A stretch of DNA of 64,000 nt. Source: Paenibacillus_E sp040812395. GTDB lineage: Bacteria; Bacillota; Bacilli; Paenibacillales; NBRC-103111. Below the pieces are notes generated by a model that made no database searches, had not been told where the DNA came from, and worked only from the letters and a program-made list of their open reading frames with translations. The stretch is from positions 124,001 through 188,000 of the forward strand of contig NZ_JBFNXH010000011.1 in NCBI RefSeq assembly GCF_040812395.1. The letters run 5' to 3'. Shown in pieces: positions 42,462 through 51,656 of this stretch. Positions within the stretch are counted from its first letter, which is position 1, and every line of letters begins with the position of its first letter. Position numbers and translations under genes: made by a program.

Positions 42462-43794
42462 CCGCGCTTAGCGTAAGTTGGTCGGCTGGGACATCCATAA
42501 CCGGGATGCCTCGGCCGGCCATTTTCGTTACATAGGCATGTCGTTCCCATGTGAATTTATGAGCGATGCTTTGCCTGTAAGCTTGACGGCTATCCTCCGC
42601 ACGAATGCGGCTCCACTGATGCAGAAGCGGATCATGCAACGAGAGCAGCAGCGCCTGGTGGCTTTTGCGCAGCCTCTCTACATAGAGCAACAGTTCATGA
42701 TTATACATATAGCTCTCCATATCTGAAAAAAGCACGACGAACGAACGCTTCTTCAGAAAACGAAGCACATGAGACATCGCAATCCCTGTGCTAGACTCCA
42801 GGAAATCAGTCCGCAAATCATAGACGGCCCGGGTTAATTCCTGAAGATGCAGGAGTCCCTTGCCGGGGGGAACGTACACTTTCACGCGGTTCGAATAAGC
42901 GAGCAGAGCTACTTGATCTCCCTGTTTCAGGGCAACAGCAGCCAAAGTCAAAGCAGCCTCCAGCGTACGGTCAAGCTTCACTTGCCCCTCCAGCTCAATG
43001 CCCATTTGGCGGCCGCAATCGAGCACCAGCGCAACAATTTTCCCTTTTTCCGGTTGGTAAAGGTTCGTCATGAGCTTGGTCGTGCGAGCCGTCGCTTTCC
43101 AATTGATGTGCCGGATATCATCGCCCTGCACATAATCACGAATATAGTGAAACTCTGAACCGCTGCGCTGCTTTTTGAACAGCCGATGCCCTTCCAAAAT
43201 CAAAGCATCCTGCGCAGCACCGAGTACACCTCGCACCTGCGAGAGGTCGGGATAAATATCGATCGTATCTGCTTGCGTCAGCTGCACCTGTTTTTTCCAC
43301 AAACTCAAGCCGCCCCAATAGCGCAGGTAGACATGGGCCAGCACATACTTTCCTCTTTCGAGAGCCATCGTCGTATAAAAGAAAGATGCCTCCGTTCCGT
43401 CGAACCTGCCGCCAAGCGAATTACGGACGGCACTGAACACAGCAGGCAAGTCGTCACTGAGCTCAACTTGAACGGATTGACCGGTCTTCGCACGAAGCTC
43501 GAGACCAACTTCAAATCCGCATCTAACATCCATCCGGTCGGGAAGCTTCCGATGAATCGTCCATGTGCTGCGCTTGGGAAGGAGAAGCAAATCAACGCAT
43601 GTCAGCACCACGAGCAGAGCATTGTAGCTCCAGAACACAGGAAGTCCGACCCCATATAGGGAGCCCAGCACGGTGACAGCCGCTCCCGCCATAACAAGCG
43701 CGATAAACCGCTTAGTCGGCAGAACGAAATCCTGCAGCAGAAGCTTAGCGAGGAACCGGAATGGAGCCGAGCGTCTCTTGGATGATGTGGTCAC
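42421..43794 (-). CDS. DUF58 domain-containing protein (von Willebrand A-like)
   Basis: 457 residues from a GTG at 43794 (GGAGGG upstream), overlapping the MoxR stop by 50 bp. Two N-terminal transmembrane segments (RFIALVMAGAAVTVLGSLYG and the next) are followed by a soluble region. The DUF58 signature is GSEFHYIRDYVQGDDIRHIN then WKATART near residue 210. A VWA-like core follows with VALVLDCGRQMG near 250 (D-x-G-x-x-M/S in place of the MIDAS). It is the standard partner of MoxR ATPases in assembly or activation of unknown membrane complexes. Confidence 0.88.
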   Translation of the reverse strand: MTTSSKRRSAPFRFLAKLLLQDFVLPTKRFIALVMAGAAVTVLGSLYGVGLPVFWSYNALLVVLTCVDLLLLPKRSTWTIHRKLPDRMDVRCGFEVGLELRAKTGQSVQVELSDDLPAVFSAVRNSLGGRFDGTEASFFYTTMALERGKYVLAHVYLRYWGGLSLWKKQVQLTQADTIDIYPDLSQVRGVLGAAQDALILEGHRLFKKQRSGSEFHYIRDYVQGDDIRHINWKATARTTKLMTNLYQPEKGKIVALVLDCGRQMGIELEGQVKLDRTLEAALTLAAVALKQGDQVALLAYSNRVKVYVPPGKGLLHLQELTRAVYDLRTDFLESSTGIAMSHVLRFLKKRSFVVLFSDMESYMYNHELLLYVERLRKSHQALLLSLHDPLLHQWSRIRAEDSRQAYRQSIAHKFTWERHAYVTKMAGRGIPVMDVPADQLTLSAVNAYLDLKSRDVL

Positions 43795-44665
43795 TGGTTC
43801 CGCCCTCCAATTCCGCTTGAGGCGTTAGCAGCAGCCTGTGCCTCAGTGCCGGTCGCGCGACAAGCTTGATATCGTCGGGCGTGACGTACGTCCGCCCTTC
43901 CAGCAGCGCCCACGCTTTGCTGGCCATTAGCACGGCAATGCCCGCACGCGGGCTTGCCCCGAGCTGTATCCGTTTGGACTCGCGGGTTTTGCGGATCAAC
44001 GTAGCAATATAAACGTAGAGAGATTCCTCCACGACAATATCGGCCAACTTTCGCTGCTCCTCGGCAATTCGCTCAGGCGTGAATACAGCCTGAAGCGATT
44101 GCTCCAGCTCCTGACGAAACGGCACGTGTCGGCGCAGAATGTCTACCTCCGCTTCTTCGCCGGGATAATCCAGCACCAGCTTAAACAAGAAGCGGTCGAG
44201 CTGCGCTTCGGGCAGCGGGTAGGTCCCTTCGTATTCAACTGGATTTTGTGTTGCGACTACAAAGAACGGATCAGGAAGCTTATACGTGTTCCCTTGAATC
44301 GTCACCTGCCGTTCTTCCATCGCTTCGAGCAGCGCCGCTTGCGTCTTCGGCCCAGAACGATTGATTTCATCAGCTAGCAGCACATTCGTGAAAATCGGCC
44401 CCTTGATCGTTGTAAAGCTCTGATCCTGCATATGGTAAATGACACTGCCGGTGATGTCGCCGGGCATCAAATCAGGCGTAAATTGGATGCGGCGATACTC
44501 GCCGCCGGACAGCTCCGCCAGTGTGCGGGCCATTCTTGTTTTGCCGAGACCCGGCACCCCTTCGAGCAGCACATGGCCGCCAGCCAGCATAGCGGTTACC
44601 AGCAGCCGGATGTTGAGCTTTTGCCCCAGCAGGCGCTGCTCCATCGATTCGATTAATTGATTCAT
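43745..44665 (-). CDS. MoxR family AAA+ ATPase
   Basis: 306 residues from the ATG at 44665, eight bases after AAGGAG; a GTG at 44674 is the alternative. Walker A is LEGVPGLGKTRMA near residue 36, Walker B is VLLADEINRSGPKTQAAL near 95, sensor 1 is FFVVATQNPVEYEGTYPLPE near 140, and the arginine-finger region is AQLDRFLFKL. MoxR ATPases act as chaperones that insert cofactors or activate VWA-domain partners, here the DUF58 protein it overlaps. DUF4350, DUF4129 and a multi-span membrane protein lie upstream in the same operon. Confidence 0.92.
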   Translation of the reverse strand: MNQLIESMEQRLLGQKLNIRLLVTAMLAGGHVLLEGVPGLGKTRMARTLAELSGGEYRRIQFTPDLMPGDITGSVIYHMQDQSFTTIKGPIFTNVLLADEINRSGPKTQAALLEAMEERQVTIQGNTYKLPDPFFVVATQNPVEYEGTYPLPEAQLDRFLFKLVLDYPGEEAEVDILRRHVPFRQELEQSLQAVFTPERIAEEQRKLADIVVEESLYVYIATLIRKTRESKRIQLGASPRAGIAVLMASKAWALLEGRTYVTPDDIKLVARPALRHRLLLTPQAELEGGTSDHIIQETLGSIPVPR

Positions 44666-44670
44666 TTCGC

Positions 44671-46002
44671 TCACTCCTTCTCCAGGTAGGCGATCATGTC
44701 GCCCATCTCACGCGTTCGTTCAACGAACGCTTTCGCGTTCACGCCCCGCTGCTTCGCAGCGCGGGGCACAGAGCCGTCGCCGCCGTCCGCAGCCGGCGGC
44801 CAATCCTCCAGCAGGCGTGCCAGACGCGCCGCCTGCTCCTCGGGCCAACGGCCGCGCGCAGCGGCCGCGGCCTGCACCGCACTTACGCTGGGGCTGAGCC
44901 CCCAGCGCTGAGCCAGCAGCTGCCGCAGGAGCTGCTGCTGGTGCGCCAGCGCCTCGTCGCGGAAGCCGAGGCGCTCATACCAGGCGGCGACGGCTAACAC
45001 GCCCTCGTCGCCGCGCCGGACCGTCCACGCCCGCGGCGTGTGGACGGAACCAAAACGCTTGCCGCGCAGCCAGAGCCACATCAGCAGCGCAAGGCCAAGC
45101 TGCACGCTGGCGAGCACGAGCCACGCGGGATAAACGGCCAGCAGTCCGGGCTTCGTCCCTAAGCCGTGATGGGTCTCATCGACCCAGACGGCATGCCACG
45201 ACTTCGCGAACAGCGGCCAGATCAGTTCGAAATGGGATGCTCGATCAATCGTCCCATTCTGCATCCAATTCGGGGTCAGCACCACGGTGATGTTGCCCGC
45301 TCCCACCTGAAAGCGGCTGGCCAGCACGCCGCTTTCATCGGCGAACAACGTCTGCCCTTCATCGCCTGCCTTGAGTCGATAGGGCGTGTCCACTTCGCCG
45401 GTTAAAGGACCCTCCGCGGTTGTAAATTCCGGCCCAGCTTGAATCGCAACTGCTTGTTTCGCACCCGCGATCTTACCAGCAAGGTCCATGTCCCAACCTG
45501 CGTTCTTATCTTGGTTCTTATCTTCGTTCTTATCTTCGTTCTTATCTTGGTTCTTATCTTGGTTCTTAGCTTCGTTATTGCCCTTATCTTTACCCTTGTT
45601 CTTGCCATTCTTCCCATCTGCTTCAGCCCCGCGATCAACACGTTCGGTCGTCCACTGCGACCACCCTTCCGGATGGCGGTCGAACAGGACGAAATCATTC
45701 CCCTGCCGAACCCATTTAAGCAATTGCTCCCTATCCGACTTTGACACAGCATTCGGCTGTATGGCGACTAGCAGCATATTCGTTTCACCCGGCAGATTGT
45801 TCCAATCCAAACGCCATTCTTTAACGGCAGGCTGCTTGGTACGAAGCAGCTCTCTCCAGGCTTTGGTTCCGTCAACATCCGCTGAAAAGGATAAGTATGG
45901 CGACTGATCGGCAATCTCAGGCTTAATCAGCCAATAGCCCAGCAGCAAAAACAATAGAATACTGAGTGCTAGTCCCACATGCAGCCTATTCAGCCTTCTC
46001 AT
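44671..46002 (-). CDS. DUF4350 domain-containing membrane protein
   Basis: 443 residues from the ATG at 46002 (GAGGGGGG upstream), overlapping the DUF4129 stop by 17 bp. One N-terminal transmembrane helix (VGLALSILLFLLGYWLIKPE) precedes an extracytoplasmic DUF4350 domain (ELLRTKQPAVKEWRLDWNNL). This is followed by a low-complexity Lys/Asn/Asp stretch near residues 145-170 encoded by 12-bp tandem repeats, a second helix near 310 and a cytoplasmic Ala/Arg-rich tail. The 3' third is markedly GC-rich. The family accompanies MoxR/DUF58 genes; its function is unknown. Confidence 0.82.
   Translation of the reverse strand: MRRLNRLHVGLALSILLFLLLGYWLIKPEIADQSPYLSFSADVDGTKAWRELLRTKQPAVKEWRLDWNNLPGETNMLLVAIQPNAVSKSDREQLLKWVRQGNDFVLFDRHPEGWSQWTTERVDRGAEADGKNGKNKGKDKGNNEAKNQDKNQDKNEDKNEDKNQDKNAGWDMDLAGKIAGAKQAVAIQAGPEFTTAEGPLTGEVDTPYRLKAGDEGQTLFADESGVLASRFQVGAGNITVVLTPNWMQNGTIDRASHFELIWPLFAKSWHAVWVDETHHGLGTKPGLLAVYPAWLVLASVQLGLALLMWLWLRGKRFGSVHTPRAWTVRRGDEGVLAVAAWYERLGFRDEALAHQQQLLRQLLAQRWGLSPSVSAVQAAAAARGRWPEEQAARLARLLEDWPPAADGGDGSVPRAAKQRGVNAKAFVERTREMGDMIAYLEKE
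45502..45573. repeat. Six 12-bp tandem repeats inside DUF4350 gene
   Basis: Units of GTTCTTATCTTS (S = C or G) in plus-strand sense, six in register, encode Lys-Asn-Gln/Glu-Asp repeats. Copy number could change without breaking the frame, so this linker is probably length-variable between strains. Confidence 0.9.
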
Positions 46003-46612
46003 GCTTGAAGCCCCCCTCATTGCCTATTACCCCTGCCACCTGCCCGTACATCGAAACAAATTGCTCCTCTGTAACGTCTTCCTTGCCATACCAAATTCGC
46101 TCGAATACTAACGAGCTCTCCTGAAAGACAGGGAGTAACAGAGGCGCTGTTCCTGTCAGCTCCTCTGCATATTCCCAGTTTGTTTTCCATTTTTCCACAC
46201 GAATCGAACGCTTTTCTTCCAGGTAAAAGAGCAGAGAAAGGAAGACCAACCGAACGCCTTCCCTCCATTCCCTTGTTCCTCTCAGAGCCGCGGCCTGCCC
46301 CCAATAATAGTCGTACGAACGGCTCAATTCTCCTAGCGGCAAGTAAGCTTTAGAGCGAATGCGTTTTTGCTTGATCAACTGTCTGGAAAACCAATAGATA
46401 GCGAACACTGCCATCGCGATCAGCAGCACCAAGAAGATCAACGTAACCCAATCGGCGGCCGTATCAGACACATTGAAATCAGGAAGCCAGCTCCACAATT
46501 TGCGAAAAAATGGTTTCAACCATTCCAACAATGAACCATGCTCTTTGACATCATACGCCTTATATTCGTCTTGATTTAAAATGTCTTCCAGCAGTTCTTT
46601 ATCACTATTCAT
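45986..46612 (-). CDS. DUF4129 domain-containing membrane protein
   Basis: About 208 residues from the ATG at 46612; in-frame starts up to 46642 are possible. A single transmembrane helix (DWVTLIFLVLLIAMAVFAIY) near residue 65 separates a short outside segment from the cytoplasmic DUF4129 region (SYDYYWGQAAALRGTREWRE GVRLVFLSLLFYLEEKRSIR). The family occurs in MoxR-DUF58 clusters and in transglutaminase-like proteins. It overlaps the DUF4350 start and nearly abuts the upstream multi-span membrane gene. Confidence 0.82.
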   Translation of the reverse strand: MNSDKELLEDILNQDEYKAYDVKEHGSLLEWLKPFFRKLWSWLPDFNVSDTAADWVTLIFLVLLIAMAVFAIYWFSRQLIKQKRIRSKAYLPLGELSRSYDYYWGQAAALRGTREWREGVRLVFLSLLFYLEEKRSIRVEKWKTNWEYAEELTGTAPLLLPVFQESSLVFERIWYGKEDVTEEQFVSMYGQVAGVIGNEGGFKHEKAE

Positions 46613-47648
46613 TCTTGTTATCCGAATCCTCTGGGTTCTCATTTTTCACAGGTGCTTCTTCCTCATGCCCCTGCGGCTCAGCAAATACAGTAGTATTAAT
46701 TAAACTCTCAAGCCCTAAGCCTTCATTGCGTACCTTCAGATCAAAAAGGCTTATCGCATAGGGCAGCAGCCAAAGCGGCGACACCAAAATCGAGAGCAAG
46801 CTTTGGAGCAATTGCGCGCCTAGCCCCAAACCGAGAGCAGCACTAATAATTAAGCTTAATACTAATTGAAAAAGGTAAAGAATTAGAATAAGTACAAAAA
46901 ACATAAGAAACAAGCGCCAGAAGCTTTTGCGTGTTAGTCTCCAACTTCCGCTTAAACCAATCGAATCTTCGCCCAGCGCGACAATCGGCAAATAATAGCC
47001 CCAACGAATCAAGAAATAAGACCAGGTCACGATAATGCCTAACCCCAGCAGGATAAAAAAGATGATGACAAATACAGCCGTCCCTGCGCCCGGGCTACCT
47101 ATAATGCTGGACAAACCGGATCCTAGAGCGAAGACAATCGCAAATATGGCAACGATCATTGCAAAAGCCACATACATACCAAAAACAATAAGTCCATACA
47201 GAACCGTGCTTCCTACTAAAGGCCAGAAGCGGCTGAACGACTTTTTGAGCATTTGCCCAATGCCTGGTATCTGCTCACCCATCAAATGAGCCTTCACCAG
47301 GTGTACAACAGAAGCAATCGATGCCGGCATGACCGCGAGCATAAATAACGGAAGCAGCACAAGCACAAAAACGAGCGTTTTCCATAAATCAATTTTTGGC
47401 GCCTTGCCTCCGAAAGCTGCACCTGGTGGAAGCAAATCCTGCAACGATGCCCCGCTTTGAATTTGAGATAGGATGGAAGCCGAGGTGTTCGCCGTTTCTT
47501 GAAACAGCAGCAAGTGCTGCAGCAAATAAAATGGACCGTATAACATCAACATAATTAACGTCAGTTTCACAAAATGCTTTCGATACAGTTGGAAGCTCCG
47601 ATCCAGTATTCTTCCAATTCCCATAGGCCTCAGCGGCGTATTTAGCAT
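46605..47648 (-). CDS. Multi-span membrane protein (GPDPase-membrane/DUF975-like)
   Basis: 347 residues with about six hydrophobic segments, starting MLNTPLRPMGIGRILDRSFQ then LYRKHFVKLTLIMLMLYGPF. The opening R-P-x-x-x-G-x-I-L-D-x-x-F-x-L-Y-R pattern is typical of the glycerophosphodiester phosphodiesterase membrane-domain (PF10110) and related families that head such clusters. The C-terminus is charged and cytoplasmic (EEAPVKNENPEDSDNKNE). AGGGGGA precedes the ATG. It is the first gene of the five-gene MoxR operon; no catalytic domain is present. Confidence 0.78.
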   Translation of the reverse strand: MLNTPLRPMGIGRILDRSFQLYRKHFVKLTLIMLMLYGPFYLLQHLLLFQETANTSASILSQIQSGASLQDLLPPGAAFGGKAPKIDLWKTLVFVLVLLPLFMLAVMPASIASVVHLVKAHLMGEQIPGIGQMLKKSFSRFWPLVGSTVLYGLIVFGMYVAFAMIVAIFAIVFALGSGLSSIIGSPGAGTAVFVIIFFILLGLGIIVTWSYFLIRWGYYLPIVALGEDSIGLSGSWRLTRKSFWRLFLMFFVLILILYLFQLVLSLIISAALGLGLGAQLLQSLLSILVSPLWLLPYAISLFDLKVRNEGLGLESLINTTVFAEPQGHEEEAPVKNENPEDSDNKNE

Positions 47649-47734
47649 ATAATCCCCCTAAATGTTGGTAATTTTTGTGACTCTCTGCCTATTATACACT
47701 AAACATTCCGATTTCTGACCACATTTATAAAGAC

Positions 47735-47769
47735 AAAAAAACTAGATCAACGAAACATCATCGATCTAG
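47735..47769 (-). terminator. Intrinsic terminator of the diguanylate cyclase gene
   Basis: On the minus strand CTAGATC, a 14-nt loop and GATCTAG are followed by T7. The stem overlaps the stop codon region at 47758. Confidence 0.75.
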
Positions 47770-49395
47770 CTCCACTCTATTGCGCCCTTTTGACTTCGCT
47801 TGATACAGCGCCTGGTCAGCGCGATAAACCATATCTTCCAGTACGGTTGTCCCATAAAGCCGATGCGGTACATACTCCGCAAGCCCAATGCTCACCGTTA
47901 CAGGGATCTTCACCTGCTCATTCTCATCCTCATTAGATTCCTTCATTAAACGAATTCGTAATGCCTCAGCCAAACTCTCGCTTTGCTCTGCGTCTTTATA
48001 AAGAGCTAGCAGAATAAATTCTTCGCCGCCATATCGGGCAACCAATGTATCCTCTCCCGCATGTTCGCTTAAAATCGTAGCTACCCTGTGGAGCACCCGA
48101 TCTCCAACCAAGTGGCCGTGAGTGTCATTAATTCGTTTGAAATAATCAATATCCAGCATCATCACTGTGCAAGGGTGTCCCGCGTCAATACAAACCTGTA
48201 ATCGACAACTTCCTTCCGCCATAATATAGCGCCTATTGTGAATCTGAGTTAGCTGATCAACGAGTGCCGAATGCTCCAGTAGCTCCATGTTGGTTTTCAG
48301 CTTGCTTGACATCAAATTAAACGTATTGCAAAGCTGTCTCAGCTCCACCGGGGCCAGCTTAATATTGTCACAATCGATTTGAAAATCATAATTGCCGCTC
48401 TGTATAATCTTCGTCCCTCGAAGCAGATAGCGGATCGGCCGCTCAATCCTTGCTGTGATGGAGATGACAGCGAAAAAACTGAGCACGAGCGCGATCAAGG
48501 TAATAAGTATGATTGTGAGGCTTAGTTCGTTTAATTTCTGAAATACTTCACTTTCCGATATTTCAGCGACGATAATCCAACCATTGCCTGAGGAACGTAT
48601 AAATTGGCCATATACCTTTTTGCCATGAAATCCGATATAAGACTCGTTTGAATTGACGTTTGCTTTCGCTCTTTGGACAATATCAGTGCACATCTTCATA
48701 TTTACTTCCGTCCTGGATTTGGAAGCGGTTACGATGTCCCCATTCATATCAAGAACGAAGACCTCGCCCGTTTTGCCAAAATTGAGCTCTTCAATTTGCT
48801 TATCAAGCATCTCCAAGGGTACCAAACCGACGATAACCCCCTCGAATTCGTTCTGATCCCCAAGCACAGGGGAGGAGAAGGCAATCATTTGTTTGCCAGT
48901 TATTTTCGTAATCAACACACCGGAAATATCGCTCATAGTTTTCGCTGCTTGCCTGAAATAGGAGCGATCTCCAACATACAATACAACAGACGGGTTATCT
49001 TCCGATCGGATATAACCATCACTATCGACATAAAAAATATTCTCAAATTCAGCATGTGTCGTCTTATAAACCGCAATTTCCGCGTTTAACTCTGAAATCC
49101 GATGTCTTCTGGCATCGCCTGAGTTTGCGAATCGCTTAATGGTATCCAACTTTTCTTGCGATCTTCTTTCAATATATAAGCTCTGCAAAGCAACGACTTG
49201 CTTGAGCTGATTCTCAACTTCATTCAACCGCTCGTGTTTCTCGGTAATATAGAAAGGAACAATGATGGAAATGCCCAGCGCAGCTATAACACCGCCGATC
49301 AAGAAACGGAACCTTTGCATGATGGTCTGATTGGAAAAATATGAATGGATTCCTCGCCGCAATATGATTGACTCCTCTTCTTGCTTAATCTCCAT
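47758..49395 (-). CDS. Membrane diguanylate cyclase: dCache sensor, HAMP, GGDEF
   Basis: 545 residues. TM1 (FLIGGVIAALGISIIVPFYI) near residue 30, an extracellular double-Cache sensor (YVDSDGYIRSEDNPS, YFRQAAKTMSDISGVLITKI) to about 290, and TM2 (LTIILITLIALVLSFFAVIS). HAMP is ARIERPIRYLLRGTKIIQSG, and a C-terminal GGDEF domain has ARYGGEEFILLAL near 465. GGEEF is an active-site variant that keeps cyclase activity in known enzymes. No RxxD inhibitory site is seen five residues before it, so product inhibition may be lacking. A TTG at 49362 with GAGGAG upstream is an alternative start. Confidence 0.9.
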   Translation of the reverse strand: MEIKQEEESIILRRGIHSYFSNQTIMQRFRFLIGGVIAALGISIIVPFYITEKHERLNEVENQLKQVVALQSLYIERRSQEKLDTIKRFANSGDARRHRISELNAEIAVYKTTHAEFENIFYVDSDGYIRSEDNPSVVLYVGDRSYFRQAAKTMSDISGVLITKITGKQMIAFSSPVLGDQNEFEGVIVGLVPLEMLDKQIEELNFGKTGEVFVLDMNGDIVTASKSRTEVNMKMCTDIVQRAKANVNSNESYIGFHGKKVYGQFIRSSGNGWIIVAEISESEVFQKLNELSLTIILITLIALVLSFFAVISITARIERPIRYLLRGTKIIQSGNYDFQIDCDNIKLAPVELRQLCNTFNLMSSKLKTNMELLEHSALVDQLTQIHNRRYIMAEGSCRLQVCIDAGHPCTVMMLDIDYFKRINDTHGHLVGDRVLHRVATILSEHAGEDTLVARYGGEEFILLALYKDAEQSESLAEALRIRLMKESNEDENEQVKIPVTVSIGLAEYVPHRLYGTTVLEDMVYRADQALYQAKSKGRNRVELDR

Positions 49396-49470
49396 ATATT
49401 TAGGCTAAGATCATTCGAAATCCTCTATTTTACGACAATATCCTCATTTATCCATGTCTCCATCTGGAAA

Positions 49471-49505
49471 GAAAAAAGTCAGAGCCTCTTACAGGATTCT
49501 CTGAC
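49471..49505 (-). terminator. Intrinsic terminator of the LacI-type gene
   Basis: On the minus strand GTCAGAG, a loop and CTCTGAC are followed by T6. It overlaps the last codons of the regulator. Confidence 0.75.
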
Positions 49506-50519
49506 TATCAAATGGGATTGAATCTTAACCTTGCTGTATGCTTTAGCGCCTTGTTCAATATGTTCAATTAGAAGCTGTGTTAACTTCTGCATCATGGAAT
49601 TGAAATCCATTTTAAACGTCGTCAAACTAGGTTGAAATCTGGCACTTAACATATGATCGTCGAAGCCGATAATCGATATTTCCTCCGGCACTTGAATGCT
49701 CTTCTCTTGCAGCGCCCGAATAGCTCCGAAAGCTACACTGTCGTTAGCCGCAACCAGTGCAGTCGGCAATTCTTTGTGCGCGGCAAGCAGTTGCTCGATC
49801 GCTTTATAGCCGCTCATTTCATTGAAATCGCCTGCAAGCACCCATTTCTCTTCAATCGGAAGCTTATGCCGATTCATAGCTTTCACGAACGCTTCATACT
49901 TTGCCGGACCTGCGAACCTGTTCATGTCTCCATTGATAATCCCAATATGTTTATGATGAAGGCTGGCCAGAAAATCCACAGCTGCGCCCATACTATGTTC
50001 ATAGTCAAAATTAACGTTGATCCGATTGGGCTCCTCATGGCCTGGAAGGTCCTGATCGACGATGGCCACCATGAACCCTTCTTCTACAAGCTCTTCAATG
50101 AAAGGCTCATGATTCGCCGCTCCAATGAAAATGCCGCCGTCAATCCGCCTTTGATAAAAGGTTTCTTTCACAGCAAACGTTTGTTTCGGATCCTGCGGAT
50201 TTCGAATAATGTTCGTTAGAACGTAGTATCCGAACGAGGAGGCATATTCAATAATGCTTGCTATCATTAAATTACTGAGACTGTCGCTTGCCACATGCCC
50301 GGAATCGATAAAAAACAGCCCGATTGTCTTTGTCTTCTTCCCAGCCAGCACTTGGGCAGACAAATTAGGATGATAATTGTATTGCTGAATAACTTCCATC
50401 ACTTTCAAACGCGTCTTCTCAGGTACGTTCGAGTAATTGTTAATCACGCGGCTAACTGTGCTTCGAGAAACTCCTGCCAGCCTGGCAATCTCTTCGCTGT
50501 TCGTTTCGGTTTTCTTCAA
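49479..50519 (-). CDS. LacI family transcriptional regulator
   Basis: 346 residues from a TTG at 50519 (GAGGGG upstream). LacI helix-turn-helix: SEEIARLAGVSRSTVSRVIN then NYSNVPEKTRLKVMEVIQQ, with the hinge helix LSAQVLAGKKTKTIGLFF (residues 8-70). The sugar-binding periplasmic-like domain follows (DGGIFIGAANHEP, ALVAANDSVAFGAIRALQEK, EISIIGFDDHMLSARFQPSL). A 20-bp near-perfect palindrome with central CG at 50538-50557, typical of LacI operators, lies just upstream. It probably represses itself and the sugar importer at 51657 across the TauE gene. Confidence 0.9.
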   Translation of the reverse strand: MKKTETNSEEIARLAGVSRSTVSRVINNYSNVPEKTRLKVMEVIQQYNYHPNLSAQVLAGKKTKTIGLFFIDSGHVASDSLSNLMIASIIEYASSFGYYVLTNIIRNPQDPKQTFAVKETFYQRRIDGGIFIGAANHEPFIEELVEEGFMVAIVDQDLPGHEEPNRINVNFDYEHSMGAAVDFLASLHHKHIGIINGDMNRFAGPAKYEAFVKAMNRHKLPIEEKWVLAGDFNEMSGYKAIEQLLAAHKELPTALVAANDSVAFGAIRALQEKSIQVPEEISIIGFDDHMLSARFQPSLTTFKMDFNSMMQKLTQLLIEHIEQGAKAYSKVKIQSHLIVRESCKRL

Positions 50520-50537
50520 GGTTACATGGCCCCTCTT

Positions 50538-50557
50538 TCGTGAACGCGCGTTTACGA
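50538..50557. promoter_or_regulatory. LacI-type operator
   Basis: TCGTGAACGC-GCGTTTACGA, a 20-bp palindrome with one mismatched pair and a central CG step, 19 bp upstream of the LacI-type start. Autoregulation is likely. Confidence 0.7.
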
Positions 50558-50738
50558 CTTTATTGTACTTCCATTATTTGGTATTATCAAATGACAGTCC
50601 CTGATCTTATAGCGCTGCCTGCTGTCAACTATTGTCGTTGAAAAAGGGCACTATTTCCCGTATGCTAACTTGTATTATACGTTACTTGTAGCTTACGGCG
50701 CTACAGGGATGAACTTACCATCATAAGGAGCTCACATC

Positions 50739-51509
50739 ATGGAGTACCCAAGTTTAGACATGCTATTCTTTTTAATAGGCGCCGGTTTTTTGGCCGCTTT
50801 TATCGACTCAGTCGTAGGCGGCGGCGGTCTCATATCTCTTCCTGCCCTGCTTTTCGCCGGTCTTCCCCCCGTATTCGGACTAGGGACGAATAAGCTCGGC
50901 GGGACCATGTCCTCGCTCACAAGCACGAGCTCTTTTTTGTTATCCAAAAAAGTAAATATGAAGCTTGCCGCTTGTCTATTCCCCTTATCCTTTGTTGGCG
51001 CGATATTAGGCACCTATACGGTCAAACAAATTCCCTCTGATTTCCTCAAGCCGCTCGTCGTCTGTATGCTGGTTGCCGTTACCATTTATACGTTAATCAA
51101 GAAAAATTGGGGAGCTGCCTCCACCTACAGCGGTTTGACAAGCAAGACAGTCACTCTGCTTGTTGTCGGTGCTCTCGCCATCGGTTTCTATGACGGCTTT
51201 TTCGGACCGGGCGCTGGGTCGTTCCTCATCTTCTTGTTCCTCATGGTTGGCTTTGATTTCGTAGGCGCATCCGCGAATGCGAAAGTGCTCAATTTGGCAA
51301 GCAATATGGCAAGTCTTGGGACTTTTCTCCTGATGAAGTCAGTCAATTGGTACTATGGATTGCCTATGGGCATCGCTATGATCGCCGGCGCGCTGATCGG
51401 CTCTCAAGTGGCCATTCGCAAGGGCAGCGCCTTCGTAAAGCCGTTGTTCATACTGGTTACCGTGCTGCTTATCGGCAAACAAGTGTGGACACTGATCTTC
51501 CATAGTTAG
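50739..51509 (+). CDS. TauE/SafE (TSUP) family permease
   Basis: 256 residues, eight predicted membrane segments in two repeats. The family motifs are FIDSVVGGGGLISLPALLFA near residue 25 and GFYDGFFGPGAGSFLIFLFL near 148, the duplicated Gly-rich signature of sulfite/organic-acid exporters of the TSUP family. The start has AAGGAG eight bases upstream. It lies between the divergent LacI gene and the sugar importer, with 147 bp to the latter, so it is probably independent. The substrate (sulfite, sulfoacetate, other anions) is unknown. Confidence 0.88.
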   Translation: MEYPSLDMLFFLIGAGFLAAFIDSVVGGGGLISLPALLFAGLPPVFGLGTNKLGGTMSSLTSTSSFLLSKKVNMKLAACLFPLSFVGAILGTYTVKQIPSDFLKPLVVCMLVAVTIYTLIKKNWGAASTYSGLTSKTVTLLVVGALAIGFYDGFFGPGAGSFLIFLFLMVGFDFVGASANAKVLNLASNMASLGTFLLMKSVNWYYGLPMGIAMIAGALIGSQVAIRKGSAFVKPLFILVTVLLIGKQVWTLIFHS

Positions 51510-51656
51510 TCTGTATGGCCATGTCAATATTTTACACTAAACGTATCACTATAATCTGTGTTCGGTCTTAAACAAGTTCCTTTATACTATGAGAAGCATG
51601 TCGAATAGTCTGTATGACTATGAAATCAGAACTTCAAGTAGGAGAGAGGAGCCAGC

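Noticed and set aside
50590..50738. A riboswitch upstream of the TauE gene.
   Set aside because: Only a small TGTAGC/GCTACA hairpin is visible and no known aptamer core could be recognised.
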